The notes beneath the pieces were generated by a model that was not told the origin of the DNA, ran no database searches, and was given only the letters and a program-made list of their open reading frames with translations. The position numbers were made by a program, and so were the translations under genes. DNA of 6,429 nt, taken from positions 1 to 6,429 of the forward strand of contig SLMC01000321.1 of assembly GCA_007133745.1 (NCBI GenBank), read 5' to 3'. Position 1 is the first letter of the stretch. Each line of letters begins with the position of its first letter. The stretch is from Kiritimatiellia bacterium (lineage in GTDB: Bacteria > Verrucomicrobiota > Kiritimatiellia > UBA8416 > SLMC01). This document shows, piece by piece, positions 1 through 5,978 of this stretch.

Positions 1-1203
1 GCGATGATTGGTCGCGATGCGAAGCTGAGCCAGCGCGGTCCGCCGGTCGTCGGCCTCCGCCAGCATGGCCGCCCATTCGAGACGCGTGTCGACTTTGTCC
101 GGATTCTTTTCCAGATAGTCCGTCAAAAGATCGACGGCCGATTGCGGCTTGCCAAGGGCATTGAACAAAAGGACGGCGGCAAGAACGTCCTCTTCGGGCC
201 CGGCCAGATCGACGCGCGCGACAAATTGATCCATCACCACCCCGGCATGAGTCGGCTGCTCGAGCGCCAGATAAACGCGCGCCGCGCTCAAGCACATGCG
301 TTGCGGCAGGACGTTGCGACGGCGCAAGGCGTTCTCGAGCGCCGCGTAAAGCTCGTGATAGCTTTTGGTTTCACGGAAAACCGCCATGGATTCCCGCATG
401 TTCCCGTCATGGATTTCTCCCGCATTCAGCCGTTGAACAAAGGTCCGCTTGCGCTGTCGTTCGCGTTTCAGCGCTTCGGAACGCCGAGCCAGTTCACCCG
501 CCTTGTCGCGCAATTCGTCAAAGGCCGCAAGCCGGGCGATCAACGCGTCCGCTTCCTCGATCCGCCCTTCGTCAAGATGCTGAACCGCCACGGGATAACT
601 GCGCCGCAACGCTTCGCGATGCTCAAGCGTCTTTCGGACGGAAGCCAGACGTTGCCGGTAATGGGCCGCTTGTTCATCATGCGCCTCGCTTTTGGACAGC
701 TCGGCAATCAGCGCTTGCGCTTTCTGCGTATCCTCCCTTTCCAGATACATTTCGATCAATCGAGCCTGCAGCGCGATGTCGGACACACCCGGGTCCGGCG
801 TTTCGATGCCGAACAGCCGCACAAGACGGGGCGAGGGCTGTATCTCATGCAGATAAAGCTTCTGCGAGAGCCAACTGGCGGATGAAATCAGTATCACGCC
901 CACAACCAGTAAAACGGGAAGCGAGGTGCGGTGCCGCTTGGATACGGGCGCGGGCGGCTCCACATCGGCGCTTTTGGGCTTGTCCGGCTTCGACCGCTTG
1001 GGGAAAAGGTCCGGAACGGAAGACGCCAACACCCATCGGTCGCCCTGCGCCTTGTTCCAGACCAGGTCGCCGGGATGCAATCGGCCTTCCGTCGCCATGC
1101 GAAACAACGTCGATTCATCCACGACGCCATGCCGGGCCGCGTCGCCTCGTATCGCGTAGAACCATTCGTTCAAACGTTTTTCCGAAAAACCTTTGCTTGA
1201 CAT
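1..1203 (-). CDS. GYF_2-domain, single-pass membrane protein with helical (TPR-like) repeats, 3' end outside window
   Basis: Reading the minus strand from an ATG at 1203 gives 401 codons with no stop before the window edge, so the C terminus is missing. Residues 14-60 look like a GYF_2 (DUF4339) domain: WFYAIRGDAARHGVV near the start, a central GRLHPGDLVW, and a closing W. Residues 70-93 are a charged, proline-rich linker. Residues 95-111 (LPVLLVVGVILISSASW) form one hydrophobic membrane segment. From about residue 140 on, the protein is alpha-helical with TPR-like helix pairs, for example SDIALQARLIEMYLERED and a C-terminal stretch at 335-395. The likely topology is a cytoplasmic GYF_2 domain with the helical part across the membrane (inference). 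GYF_2 domains are thought to bind peptides or proteins; the partner is unknown. An in-frame TGA lies at 1219-1221, leaving ATG 1203 as the only ATG start (TTG at 1212 is possible). There is no clear Shine-Dalgarno sequence. Confidence 0.82.
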   Translation of the reverse strand, partial: MSSKGFSEKRLNEWFYAIRGDAARHGVVDESTLFRMATEGRLHPGDLVWNKAQGDRWVLASSVPDLFPKRSKPDKPKSADVEPPAPVSKRHRTSLPVLLVVGVILISSASWLSQKLYLHEIQPSPRLVRLFGIETPDPGVSDIALQARLIEMYLEREDTQKAQALIAELSKSEAHDEQAAHYRQRLASVRKTLEHREALRRSYPVAVQHLDEGRIEEADALIARLAAFDELRDKAGELARRSEALKRERQRKRTFVQRLNAGEIHDGNMRESMAVFRETKSYHELYAALENALRRRNVLPQRMCLSAARVYLALEQPTHAGVVMDQFVARVDLAGPEEDVLAAVLLFNALGKPQSAVDLLTDYLEKNPDKVDTRLEWAAMLAEADDRRTALAQLRIATNHR

Positions 1204-1210
1204 ACGTTTC

Positions 1211-1240
1211 AAAATACATCAAAAACGGTCTTTGTATCAA
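1211..1240 (-). promoter_or_regulatory. Candidate sigma-70-type promoter for the GYF_2 gene
   Basis: On the minus strand, TTGATA (1240-1235) and TATTTT (1216-1211) are separated by 18 bp. Only 7 nt separate the -10 box from the ATG at 1203, so transcription would begin at or next to the start codon. With no Shine-Dalgarno sequence present, the mRNA could be leaderless. Box matches are good but not perfect, and the short AT-rich gap raises the chance of a random match. Confidence 0.45.
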
Positions 1241-1259
1241 GCATATTCGGGAGAAAAAA

Positions 1260-1724
1260 ATGACCTTGAAAAAACGGTCGGCCCACAAGTCCGTTACCGA
1301 GATGCCGCTGGAAGAAGCCAAAAAAATGATCCGGTGGTTCGAGGCGGAAATCGTCAAAAACGAAGACATTGTCTATGGCGTAGCGCTTTTCTTCGAATGT
1401 CTTGCCTTGTTCCATGCGGGTCATGACGCCATTGTCGAAACCTGCCGGAAACAGTTTCGCAATATCATTCAGACGGGAAAAGCCGATTCGGAACGGGCCG
1501 AAGCCGTTTTGGATCAAGTTCGCAAGCAGCCGGGCCAAGCCGTCCTCCTGCGCGATTTTCAATTCGCCCACTGCCAAGGACATCCGCAAGCCGACGAAAT
1601 GCTCAAACGGGCCAAGATCATGGTCAAGACCTACGAGGAAACATTTCCGGGCCGCCCCCGGTCGCGGCCCTTTCAGGAAAAGGAAATATTCCGGCTGCTG
1701 GAAGCCGCCAGCGACAAGCTTTAA
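1260..1724 (+). CDS. Hypothetical protein, 154 aa, helical and soluble
   Basis: I do not recognise this protein. The ATG at 1260 follows a GGGAG ribosome-binding site (1249-1253) with a 6-nt spacer, and the stop TAA ends at 1724. The open frame extends upstream to 882, but that stretch overlaps the divergent gene, has no ribosome site and reads as an arginine/proline-rich shadow, so 1260 is chosen. The protein has a basic N terminus (MTLKKRSAHK). An amphipathic helix region at 18-60 contains EEAKKMIRWFEAEI and a more hydrophobic VALFFECLALF. Helical segments follow at 78-120, and there is a basic GRPRSRPF patch near 131-138. Cysteines are at about residues 47, 62 and 105; they do not form an obvious metal-binding motif. 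No signal peptide or clear membrane segment is seen. It is divergent from the GYF_2 gene with only 56 bp between starts, so co-regulation is possible. Confidence 0.75.
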   Translation: MTLKKRSAHKSVTEMPLEEAKKMIRWFEAEIVKNEDIVYGVALFFECLALFHAGHDAIVETCRKQFRNIIQTGKADSERAEAVLDQVRKQPGQAVLLRDFQFAHCQGHPQADEMLKRAKIMVKTYEETFPGRPRSRPFQEKEIFRLLEAASDKL

Positions 1725-1787
1725 GCCTAACCGTGAACAACAAGAGGTTTGAACAGAAGGAAACGAAGAGAACGGAGAAGGCAAAAC

Positions 1788-1827
1788 GTGCGTTCGTATG
1801 TTCGTGCGTTGGTGCATTCGTGTGTCC
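1788..1827. repeat. Five imperfect tandem copies of an 8-bp unit
   Basis: The stretch divides exactly into GTGCGTTC, GTATGTTC, GTGCGTTG, GTGCATTC and GTGTGTCC. The consensus is close to GTGCGTTC, and G, T and T at unit positions 1, 2 and 6 never vary. The same unit length recurs upstream of lysA with a related GT-rich consensus. Confidence 0.7.
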
Positions 1828-1867
1828 ATCCGCAAGCTGCGCATGCGGGAGGATGAATTCGCGTGTT

Positions 1868-1893
1868 CGTGGAAGAGGAAGCGTTCCTCCACG
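1868..1893. repeat. Bulged inverted repeat (hairpin)
   Basis: CGTGGA (1868-1873) pairs with TCCACG (1888-1893) and GGAA (1877-1880) pairs with TTCC (1884-1887). This leaves a 3-nt bulge at 1874-1876 and a GCG loop. No T-run follows on either strand, so it is not a typical intrinsic terminator. Confidence 0.5.
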
Positions 1894-1989
1894 GAAAACG
1901 CGGAAGGGAAACAGGGAACGCACGTCCCTTTATCCTTTGTTTTCTTCTGCCTCCCCGTGCTCCCCGGTCTTCCTGTGAAACTTTTTCGC

Positions 1990-2017
1990 TTTCCACGTTC
2001 CACTTTCCACGTTTCAC
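1990..2017. repeat. Tandem 7/14-bp pyrimidine-rich repeat
   Basis: Two 14-bp copies differ at one base (1990-2003 and 2004-2017). Each splits into two 7-bp units: TTTCCAC, GTTCCAC, TTTCCAC, GTTTCAC. A fifth partial unit (TTTCACG) follows directly. Confidence 0.7.
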
Positions 2018-2075
2018 TTTCACGGGAACATGGCCCTGTTTCGTCGCATCCCGGGCAAGGTTGTGAACGGTCACC

Positions 2076-2133
2076 GTAGGACCGACATTCTGTCGGTCGC
2101 CTTTTTTTGGGTCGGACTAAAAGTCCAACCTAC
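2076..2133. repeat. REP-like compound palindrome with two inner hairpins
   Basis: Outer arms GTAGG (2076-2080) and CCTAC (2129-2133) enclose two hairpins. The first has perfect 8-bp arms, GACCGACA (2080-2087) and TGTCGGTC (2091-2098), around TTC. The second has GGACT (2114-2118) and AGTCC (2122-2126) around AAA. The folded form would be a three-way junction, although the outer and first stems share G2080. From memory, palindromes with this core are dispersed repeats in several uncultured bacterial lineages. This is a recollection, not a search result. Confidence 0.65.
2080..2108 (+). terminator. Possible intrinsic terminator formed by the first hairpin of the REP-like element
   Basis: The perfect 8-bp hairpin at 2080-2098 is followed on the plus strand by GCC and seven T residues (2102-2108). 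It could end transcripts from the 154-aa gene, about 350 bp upstream, or stop plus-strand read-through into folK. The GCC before the T-run and the distance from the gene are not ideal. Confidence 0.35.
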
Positions 2134-2152
2134 GACCCTTGGCCCACAGGCT

Positions 2153-2653
2153 TTAGAATTCCCCCCAACGCTCGGCGGCGGGCCGAACGGGCAATGTCGC
2201 AAGGATTTGCGATACGGTCCGCGATTGGCCGGGCAACACGAGATCCGGACGAACATCCGCCAGTGGCTGAACAACAAAACGGCGCGCGGCCCAGCGCGGA
2301 TGAGGCAGCGTCAACCCGGCCGTCTCGATTTGAAGCGTATCGGCGTAAATCAAGTCGATATCGATCGGGCGCGGCGCATTGCGGTCTTCCTGCCGCACCC
2401 GGCCGAGTTCGGACTCGATCACGCGAAGACGTTCGGCCAGAGATTCGGGCGCGTCCGAAGCGGCGACAATCAGCACGGCGTTGAGAAAGGCGCTGTCGCG
2501 GTATTCGGGCCGGACATCGACCGGCTCGGTTTCGTAAATCGCGGAACACGCGATCACGCGTACGGAAGACAGCGACGCGACACGTTCGGCGGCGCGTGCC
2601 AGCCAAGCCTGTCGGTCGCCCAGATTCGAGCCCAAACTAAGACCGTATTCCAT
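2153..2653 (-). CDS. folK: 2-amino-4-hydroxy-6-hydroxymethyldihydropteridine pyrophosphokinase
   Basis: This is HPPK, the cytoplasmic enzyme that transfers pyrophosphate from ATP to 6-hydroxymethyl-7,8-dihydropterin in folate synthesis. The 166-aa product has the usual length and all family landmarks: SLGSNLGDR at 6-14, YETEPV at 40-45, FLNAV at 56-60, E80-x-x-LGR, and the signature APRPIDIDL at 93-101. D98 and D100 fit the two magnesium-binding aspartates of the family. LTLPHPRW-AARRFVVQPL follows at 114-131. The ATG at 2653 abuts the dapB stop codon (TGAATG, no gap), and only a weak GGGA precedes it, so translation probably depends on ribosomes finishing dapB. It is the last gene of the minus-strand cluster. 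Its stop lies 20 bp from the REP-like element. Confidence 0.96.
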   Translation of the reverse strand: MEYGLSLGSNLGDRQAWLARAAERVASLSSVRVIACSAIYETEPVDVRPEYRDSAFLNAVLIVAASDAPESLAERLRVIESELGRVRQEDRNAPRPIDIDLIYADTLQIETAGLTLPHPRWAARRFVVQPLADVRPDLVLPGQSRTVSQILATLPVRPAAERWGEF

Positions 2654-3454
2654 TCAGAGTCCCAGCACATCCTGCATGTCGTAGAGACCCGGCTCCCGCC
2701 CGATCGCCCAGGCGGCGGCATGCAAAGCGCCCATGGCGAAAGCGTCGCGGCTCCAGGCCCGATGCGTGAATTCGACGCGCTCGCCTTCGTTCTCGAAAAT
2801 CGCCGTATGATCCCCCACCACCTCGCCCTCGCGCCGGGAGCGAACGACAATCTTGTCCGAATCCGTCAGTTTACCCGCGCCGTCCGGGTCGTGAATCCAA
2901 GCGCTGTTGAAATCAATCTCGCGGCCCTCGGCGATTTTACGGCCCAACTGCAAGGCCGTGCCGCTGGGCGCGTCTTTCTTGTGAATATGATGGGTCTCGT
3001 CGATCTCGACACGGTAGCCGGCCTTCAGCACGGCGCCGGCCTTCTTGAGCACGGCAAAAAGCAAGTTGACGCCCAGACTCATGTTCGGCGCCCAAACCAG
3101 GGGAATGTCACGAGCCGCCTCGCGTACGCGAACGGCCTCCTCATCGGTCAAGCCGGTCGTACCCAGCACCAGCGCTTTCCCGGCGCCCGCCGCCGCCTCC
3201 GCATGTTTCGGAGCCACCTCGTGAAACGTGAAATCGATCAGCGCGTCCGCCTTCTCCAAGGCCGCCGCGATATCCGACGTCACCAACACGTCCAGCCCGT
3301 CCACCCCGGCCAGGGAACCGGCATTCTCGCCCAAAGCCTTGTGCCCTGGCTGCTCGAGCGCAGCCGTCAGTTCCCATTCGTTCGTCCGTTGCGAACAACG
3401 AATCAGCGCCCCGCCCATGCGGCCGGCCGCACCCAATATGGCCAATGTTCTCAT
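2654..3454 (-). CDS. dapB: 4-hydroxy-tetrahydrodipicolinate reductase
   Basis: DapB uses NAD(P)H to reduce the DapA product to tetrahydrodipicolinate in lysine/DAP synthesis. The 266-aa product matches the family length. The Rossmann nucleotide-binding motif GAAGRMG is at 8-14, DFTFHEV at 74-80, GTTGLT at 98-103, and APNMSLGVN at 122-130. The catalytic signature ETHHIHKKDAPSGTA is at 153-167, with H155 and K159 corresponding to the proton donor His and substrate-binding Lys known from E. coli DapB. The C-terminal FTHRAWSRDAFAMGAL is also typical. ATG 3454 is chosen because GGAGGAG (3464-3470) lies 9 nt upstream. A GTG at 3472 would add six residues but would place that ribosome site inside the gene. 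The gene is 153 bp downstream of dapA and abuts folK. Confidence 0.97.
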   Translation of the reverse strand: MRTLAILGAAGRMGGALIRCSQRTNEWELTAALEQPGHKALGENAGSLAGVDGLDVLVTSDIAAALEKADALIDFTFHEVAPKHAEAAAGAGKALVLGTTGLTDEEAVRVREAARDIPLVWAPNMSLGVNLLFAVLKKAGAVLKAGYRVEIDETHHIHKKDAPSGTALQLGRKIAEGREIDFNSAWIHDPDGAGKLTDSDKIVVRSRREGEVVGDHTAIFENEGERVEFTHRAWSRDAFAMGALHAAAWAIGREPGLYDMQDVLGL

Positions 3455-3485
3455 ATCCTTTGTCTCCTCCACTTGTTTTCACTGT

Positions 3486-3540
3486 CATCCCATGGAACGC
3501 CTAAGGCGGGCTTCGCCCGCAACCCAAGAACAATGGGATG
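3486..3540. repeat. Compound palindrome upstream of dapB
   Basis: Outer 8-bp arms CATCCCAT (3486-3493) and ATGGGATG (3533-3540) are perfectly complementary. Inside sits a hairpin GCGGGC-TTC-GCCCGC (3506-3520). The core 3503-3528 recurs upstream of lysA at 5952-5978, where only the loop differs (TTC against TGTC). In the minus-strand transcript its 3' edge is 48 nt before the dapB ATG. It could be a dispersed repeat, an RNA processing or stability element, or a shared control site. Confidence 0.75.
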
Positions 3541-3607
3541 GCGCTGACTCGCTAAACTTGACATGCAGCGAGAATAGTGCGGCTGTTTCGCAGATTTCAC
3601 CCGCCCC

Positions 3608-4480
3608 CTACCCCGGCAGCAGTCCCTGGGCCTGCAGGGTTTGCCGCAAGACTTGCTTATTCTGTTCCGTCATGGCGCAGAGCGGAAGCCGATAGCTTTC
3701 ATCGATCAGCCCCATCATGGCCATGGCCGCCTTGACGGGAACGGGATTGGTGTCGATGAAAAGATCGGCAAAGAGCGGATAGAGTTTGTAATGAAGCCGA
3801 CGGGCCTCATCCCATTGTCCGGCCAAGGCTTTCCGCGCCATCTCGGAAACTTCCTGGGGCGCCACGTTGGACGCCACGCTGACGACCCCGCGAGCGCCCA
3901 GCGCCATCATGGGAAAAGTCAGGGAGTCGTCGCCCGACAAAACAACGATGTCGCATTGGCTCAGAATGGCGCTGACCCGGTCCACGCTGCCGCCCGCCTC
4001 CTTGATCGCGACAATATTGGGATGCGAGGCCAGCCGTACCACAGTGTCCACGGCAATTTCGCAACTGGCACGGCCGGGCACGTTATAGAGCACAACCGGC
4101 AAGCCCATGTCGGCCACGGCGGAAAAATGCCGATACAAGCCCTCCTGGCTCGGCTTGTTGTAATAGGGCGTCACCTGAAGCGTGGCGCAAGCGCCCGCCT
4201 CCTTGGCATATCGGGTCAGCGTCAAGGCTTCGGATGTCGCGTTGCCTCCGGTCCCGGCAATGACCTGAATATCGCTTCCGGCCGCCTCCACAGCCGTTTC
4301 TATGACCTTCTCGTGCTCGGGCACATCGAGCGTGGGCGACTCGCCCGTGGTGCCGACCGGTACGATCCCGGCGACGCCCTTGGCCGCCTGCATCGCGATC
4401 AGCTCGCGGAATTTTGCGTAATCCACTCGGCCCTGTCTGTCGAACGGGGTCACAATCGCCGTATAAACGCCTGAAAACAT
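3608..4480 (-). CDS. dapA: 4-hydroxy-tetrahydrodipicolinate synthase
   Basis: DapA condenses pyruvate with L-aspartate 4-semialdehyde, the committed step of the DAP pathway. The 290-aa product is a class I aldolase-type TIM barrel of normal length. Visible motifs are GTTGESPTL at 43-51 (T44/T45 at the pyruvate site), TPYYNKP at 104-110 (Y106), YNVPGR at 132-137 (catalytic Y132, and R137 for substrate carboxylate binding), and IKEAGG with K160 as the Schiff-base lysine. SGDDS at 182-186 and GVVSV at 198-202 are also typical. The start ATG at 4480 has a near-perfect ribosome site AAAGGAGG (4487-4494) with a 6-nt spacer, much stronger than those of its neighbours. It lies 184 bp downstream of lysA and 153 bp upstream of dapB. 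Whether lysine inhibits this enzyme cannot be read safely from the sequence. Confidence 0.98.
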   Translation of the reverse strand: MFSGVYTAIVTPFDRQGRVDYAKFRELIAMQAAKGVAGIVPVGTTGESPTLDVPEHEKVIETAVEAAGSDIQVIAGTGGNATSEALTLTRYAKEAGACATLQVTPYYNKPSQEGLYRHFSAVADMGLPVVLYNVPGRASCEIAVDTVVRLASHPNIVAIKEAGGSVDRVSAILSQCDIVVLSGDDSLTFPMMALGARGVVSVASNVAPQEVSEMARKALAGQWDEARRLHYKLYPLFADLFIDTNPVPVKAAMAMMGLIDESYRLPLCAMTEQNKQVLRQTLQAQGLLPG

Positions 4481-4503
4481 AGTTGTCCTCCTTTAGTGCC
4501 TTA

Positions 4504-4532
4504 ATCTTGGATTATTTGAGTAAATGAGTCAA
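4504..4532 (-). promoter_or_regulatory. Possible internal promoter before dapA
   Basis: On the minus strand, TTGACT (4532-4527) and CAAGAT (4509-4504) are separated by 17 bp in an AT-rich stretch, about 23 bp before the dapA ATG. The -35 match is good and the -10 match is poor. It would allow dapA-dapB-folK to be expressed apart from lysA. Confidence 0.3.
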
Positions 4533-4568
4533 ATTCTTTGCGTCTGATTTCAAATTTTGCCGGGCAAC

Positions 4569-4648
4569 AGTGTTCAGGTTTCAGGAAAACAAAATATTGC
4601 GGCATAGCATGTTAAACCCTGACACCTGAAACCAGAAACCTGAACACT
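4569..4648. repeat. Long inverted repeat built of 7-bp units, lysA-dapA gap
   Basis: Fourteen bases at 4569-4582 (starting AGTGTTCAGG) are perfectly complementary to 4635-4648. After one mismatch two more pairs form, giving 16 of 17 pairs with a 46-nt spacer. The right side holds four tandem 7-bp units, CCCTGAC, ACCTGAA, ACCAGAA and ACCTGAA (4617-4644). The left side holds two units in opposite orientation, TTCAGGT and TTCAGGA (4573-4586). In a lysA-dapA transcript this would be a strong stem-loop with no T-run after it, so a terminator is unlikely; a processing or stability role is possible. Confidence 0.75.
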
Positions 4649-4664
4649 TACGGTGAAAACCGCC

Positions 4665-5903
4665 TCAAGTTTCGTTACGGACCAGATCTTCGATCGTCTC
4701 CCGGTTCCTGATCGGAATGACGCGAGAGCCGTCAACCATGATTTCCGCCGGGCGCGGCCGGCTGTTGTAGTTCGAGGCCATGCTGAACCCGTAGGCGCCG
4801 GCATCCTTGACAACAAGCAAGTCGTTTTCACTCGCCGCCGGCAAATCCCGATCCTTCGCCAAAAAGTCGCCCGACTCGCAGACCGGCCCGACGACATCGC
4901 CGAACACGCGGTCTTCGGTTTCGCGAACCGCAACAATGTCCTGATAGGCGCCGTAAAGAGACGGCCGAATCATATCGTTCATGCCGGCATCCACAACAAT
5001 GAATTTCTTGAAAGCGTTGTTTTTGACCACCTGGACCCGACAAACCATGATCCCGGCCGGCCCCGCCAGAAAACGGCCCGGCTCCACAACCACGTTCAGC
5101 CCCGTTTTTTTCAGCAAGGGCAGCATCCGTCCGGCGTAGTCCGCGACATCCAGCGGCGTCTCGCCGGGTTGATAGGGAATGCCGATGCCGCCGCCCAAAT
5201 CGAGATAGCGAAAGTCCCGACAGAACGCGCGAATCGTCTCGCACAAATCCGCCACGCGGGCCAGCGCCTCGGCGAAGGGAGCGGCGGACAGGATCTGGGA
5301 CCCGATATGCATATGCAGGCCCACGATCTGGACATGCGGCAACCGCACCGCTTCGCGGCACGCCTGAACGACACGTTCGCGATCCAGCCCGAATTTATTC
5401 TCCTTTTTGCCCGTCGTGATGTACTGGTGAGTCTGCGGATCCACGTCCGGATTGACGCGAAAGGCAATGCGCCCGATGCGTCCGGTCTCGCGCGCGCAAT
5501 CCTCGATGCGCATGGCTTCGGACTCGGACTCCACGGTGAAAAACAAAATGTTTTCCTTGAGCGCGTAGACGATCTCTTCACGCGTCTTGCCAACCCCTGC
5601 GAAAACGATTTTGGCCGGATCGGCGCCGGCCCGCAGGGCGCGAAACAGCTCCCCGCCGGACACGACATCCGCGCCCGCGCCCCGATCCAGAAACTCGCGA
5701 ATCACCGCGCCATTGGAATTGGCCTTGACCGAATAGCAAATCAGCGGCGAAACATCCGCCAGCGCGTCGGCCAGCGCGGCATACTGCTCGCGCAACGCCC
5801 GACGGCTGTAAATGTACAAAGGCGTCCCGTACGATTCGGCAAGCTGCGTCACGGACACGCTTTCCGCATGCAATTCCCCGCCAACATATTCAAAAACCGA
5901 CAT
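4665..5903 (-). CDS. lysA: Diaminopimelate decarboxylase
   Basis: LysA is a PLP enzyme that decarboxylates meso-diaminopimelate to L-lysine. The 412-aa product has the normal length and the fold-type III barrel motifs. CYSVKANSN has K60 as the PLP-binding lysine; DVVSGGEL is at 79-86, HIGSQ at 199-203, LGGGIG at 236-241 for PLP phosphate binding, and EPGR at 274-277. A DAGMND-MIRPSLYGAYQ stretch is at 305-321, CESGD has the active-site C342, and AGAYGFSMASNYN has Y371. ATG 5903 is chosen because GGAGAGG ends 6 nt upstream. ATG 5909 is adjacent to that site, and the frame staying open to 6041 only reads through repeat DNA. It is the first gene of the minus-strand cluster, behind a good promoter at 6144-6172 and a leader of about 230 nt. 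Confidence 0.98.
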   Translation of the reverse strand: MSVFEYVGGELHAESVSVTQLAESYGTPLYIYSRRALREQYAALADALADVSPLICYSVKANSNGAVIREFLDRGAGADVVSGGELFRALRAGADPAKIVFAGVGKTREEIVYALKENILFFTVESESEAMRIEDCARETGRIGRIAFRVNPDVDPQTHQYITTGKKENKFGLDRERVVQACREAVRLPHVQIVGLHMHIGSQILSAAPFAEALARVADLCETIRAFCRDFRYLDLGGGIGIPYQPGETPLDVADYAGRMLPLLKKTGLNVVVEPGRFLAGPAGIMVCRVQVVKNNAFKKFIVVDAGMNDMIRPSLYGAYQDIVAVRETEDRVFGDVVGPVCESGDFLAKDRDLPAASENDLLVVKDAGAYGFSMASNYNSRPRPAEIMVDGSRVIPIRNRETIEDLVRNET

Positions 5904-5951
5904 GCGCATCCTCTCCCGCTCTTCCTCGAAAATCGTCGTTATGATCGGCAC

Positions 5952-5978
5952 AAGGCGGGCTGTCGCCCGCAACCCAAG
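5952..5978. repeat. Second copy of the palindromic core found upstream of dapB
   Basis: GCGGGC (5955-5960) and GCCCGC (5965-5970) flank a TGTC loop. The flanks AAG and AACCCAAG match the dapB copy base for base, leaving only the loop different. Its edge lies exactly 48 nt before the lysA ATG, the same distance as at dapB. The outer arms seen at the dapB copy are absent here. Confidence 0.75.

Larger units (their letters stand above)
1725..2152. other. Convergent non-coding gap filled with short-period repeats
   Basis: This 428-bp gap lies between the converging ends of the 154-aa gene and folK. It contains, in order: a purine-rich 9-bp-period stretch (1751-1777, units such as GAACAGAAG and GAAACGAAG); a five-unit 8-bp array (1788-1827); a bulged hairpin (1868-1893); a pyrimidine-rich stretch (about 1923-1980); a 7-bp-period array (1990-2017); and a compound palindrome (2076-2133). 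Several reading frames stay open across it, but their products are low-complexity and lack ribosome sites, so I consider it non-coding. Confidence 0.7.

Noticed and set aside
4..885. A 293-codon plus-strand open frame
   Set aside because: The opposite strand encodes a coherent GYF_2/membrane/helical protein across the same region, while this translation has no recognisable features.
1197..1219. TTGACA at 1197-1202 as a plus-strand promoter for the 154-aa gene
   Set aside because: No acceptable -10 box lies 15-19 bp downstream; the only AT-rich candidate is too far away.
1209..2003. A 264-codon minus-strand open frame
   Set aside because: It covers the repeat-rich gap and is antisense to the 154-aa gene, which has a good ribosome site. 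Much of it encodes low-complexity repeat sequence.
1733..2079. Small open frames across the convergent gap
   Set aside because: Their products are translations of 7-, 8- and 9-bp tandem units and have no ribosome sites.
3455..3472. GTG start six codons upstream for dapB
   Set aside because: It would place the GGAGGAG ribosome site inside the coding region. Starting at ATG 3454 gives the usual short lead to GAAGRMG.
2030..3547. A 505-codon plus-strand open frame
   Set aside because: It is antisense to both dapB and folK and begins in repeat DNA. The minus-strand frames match known enzymes throughout.
3641..4474. A 277-codon plus-strand open frame
   Set aside because: It is the antisense shadow of dapA, which has all catalytic residues.
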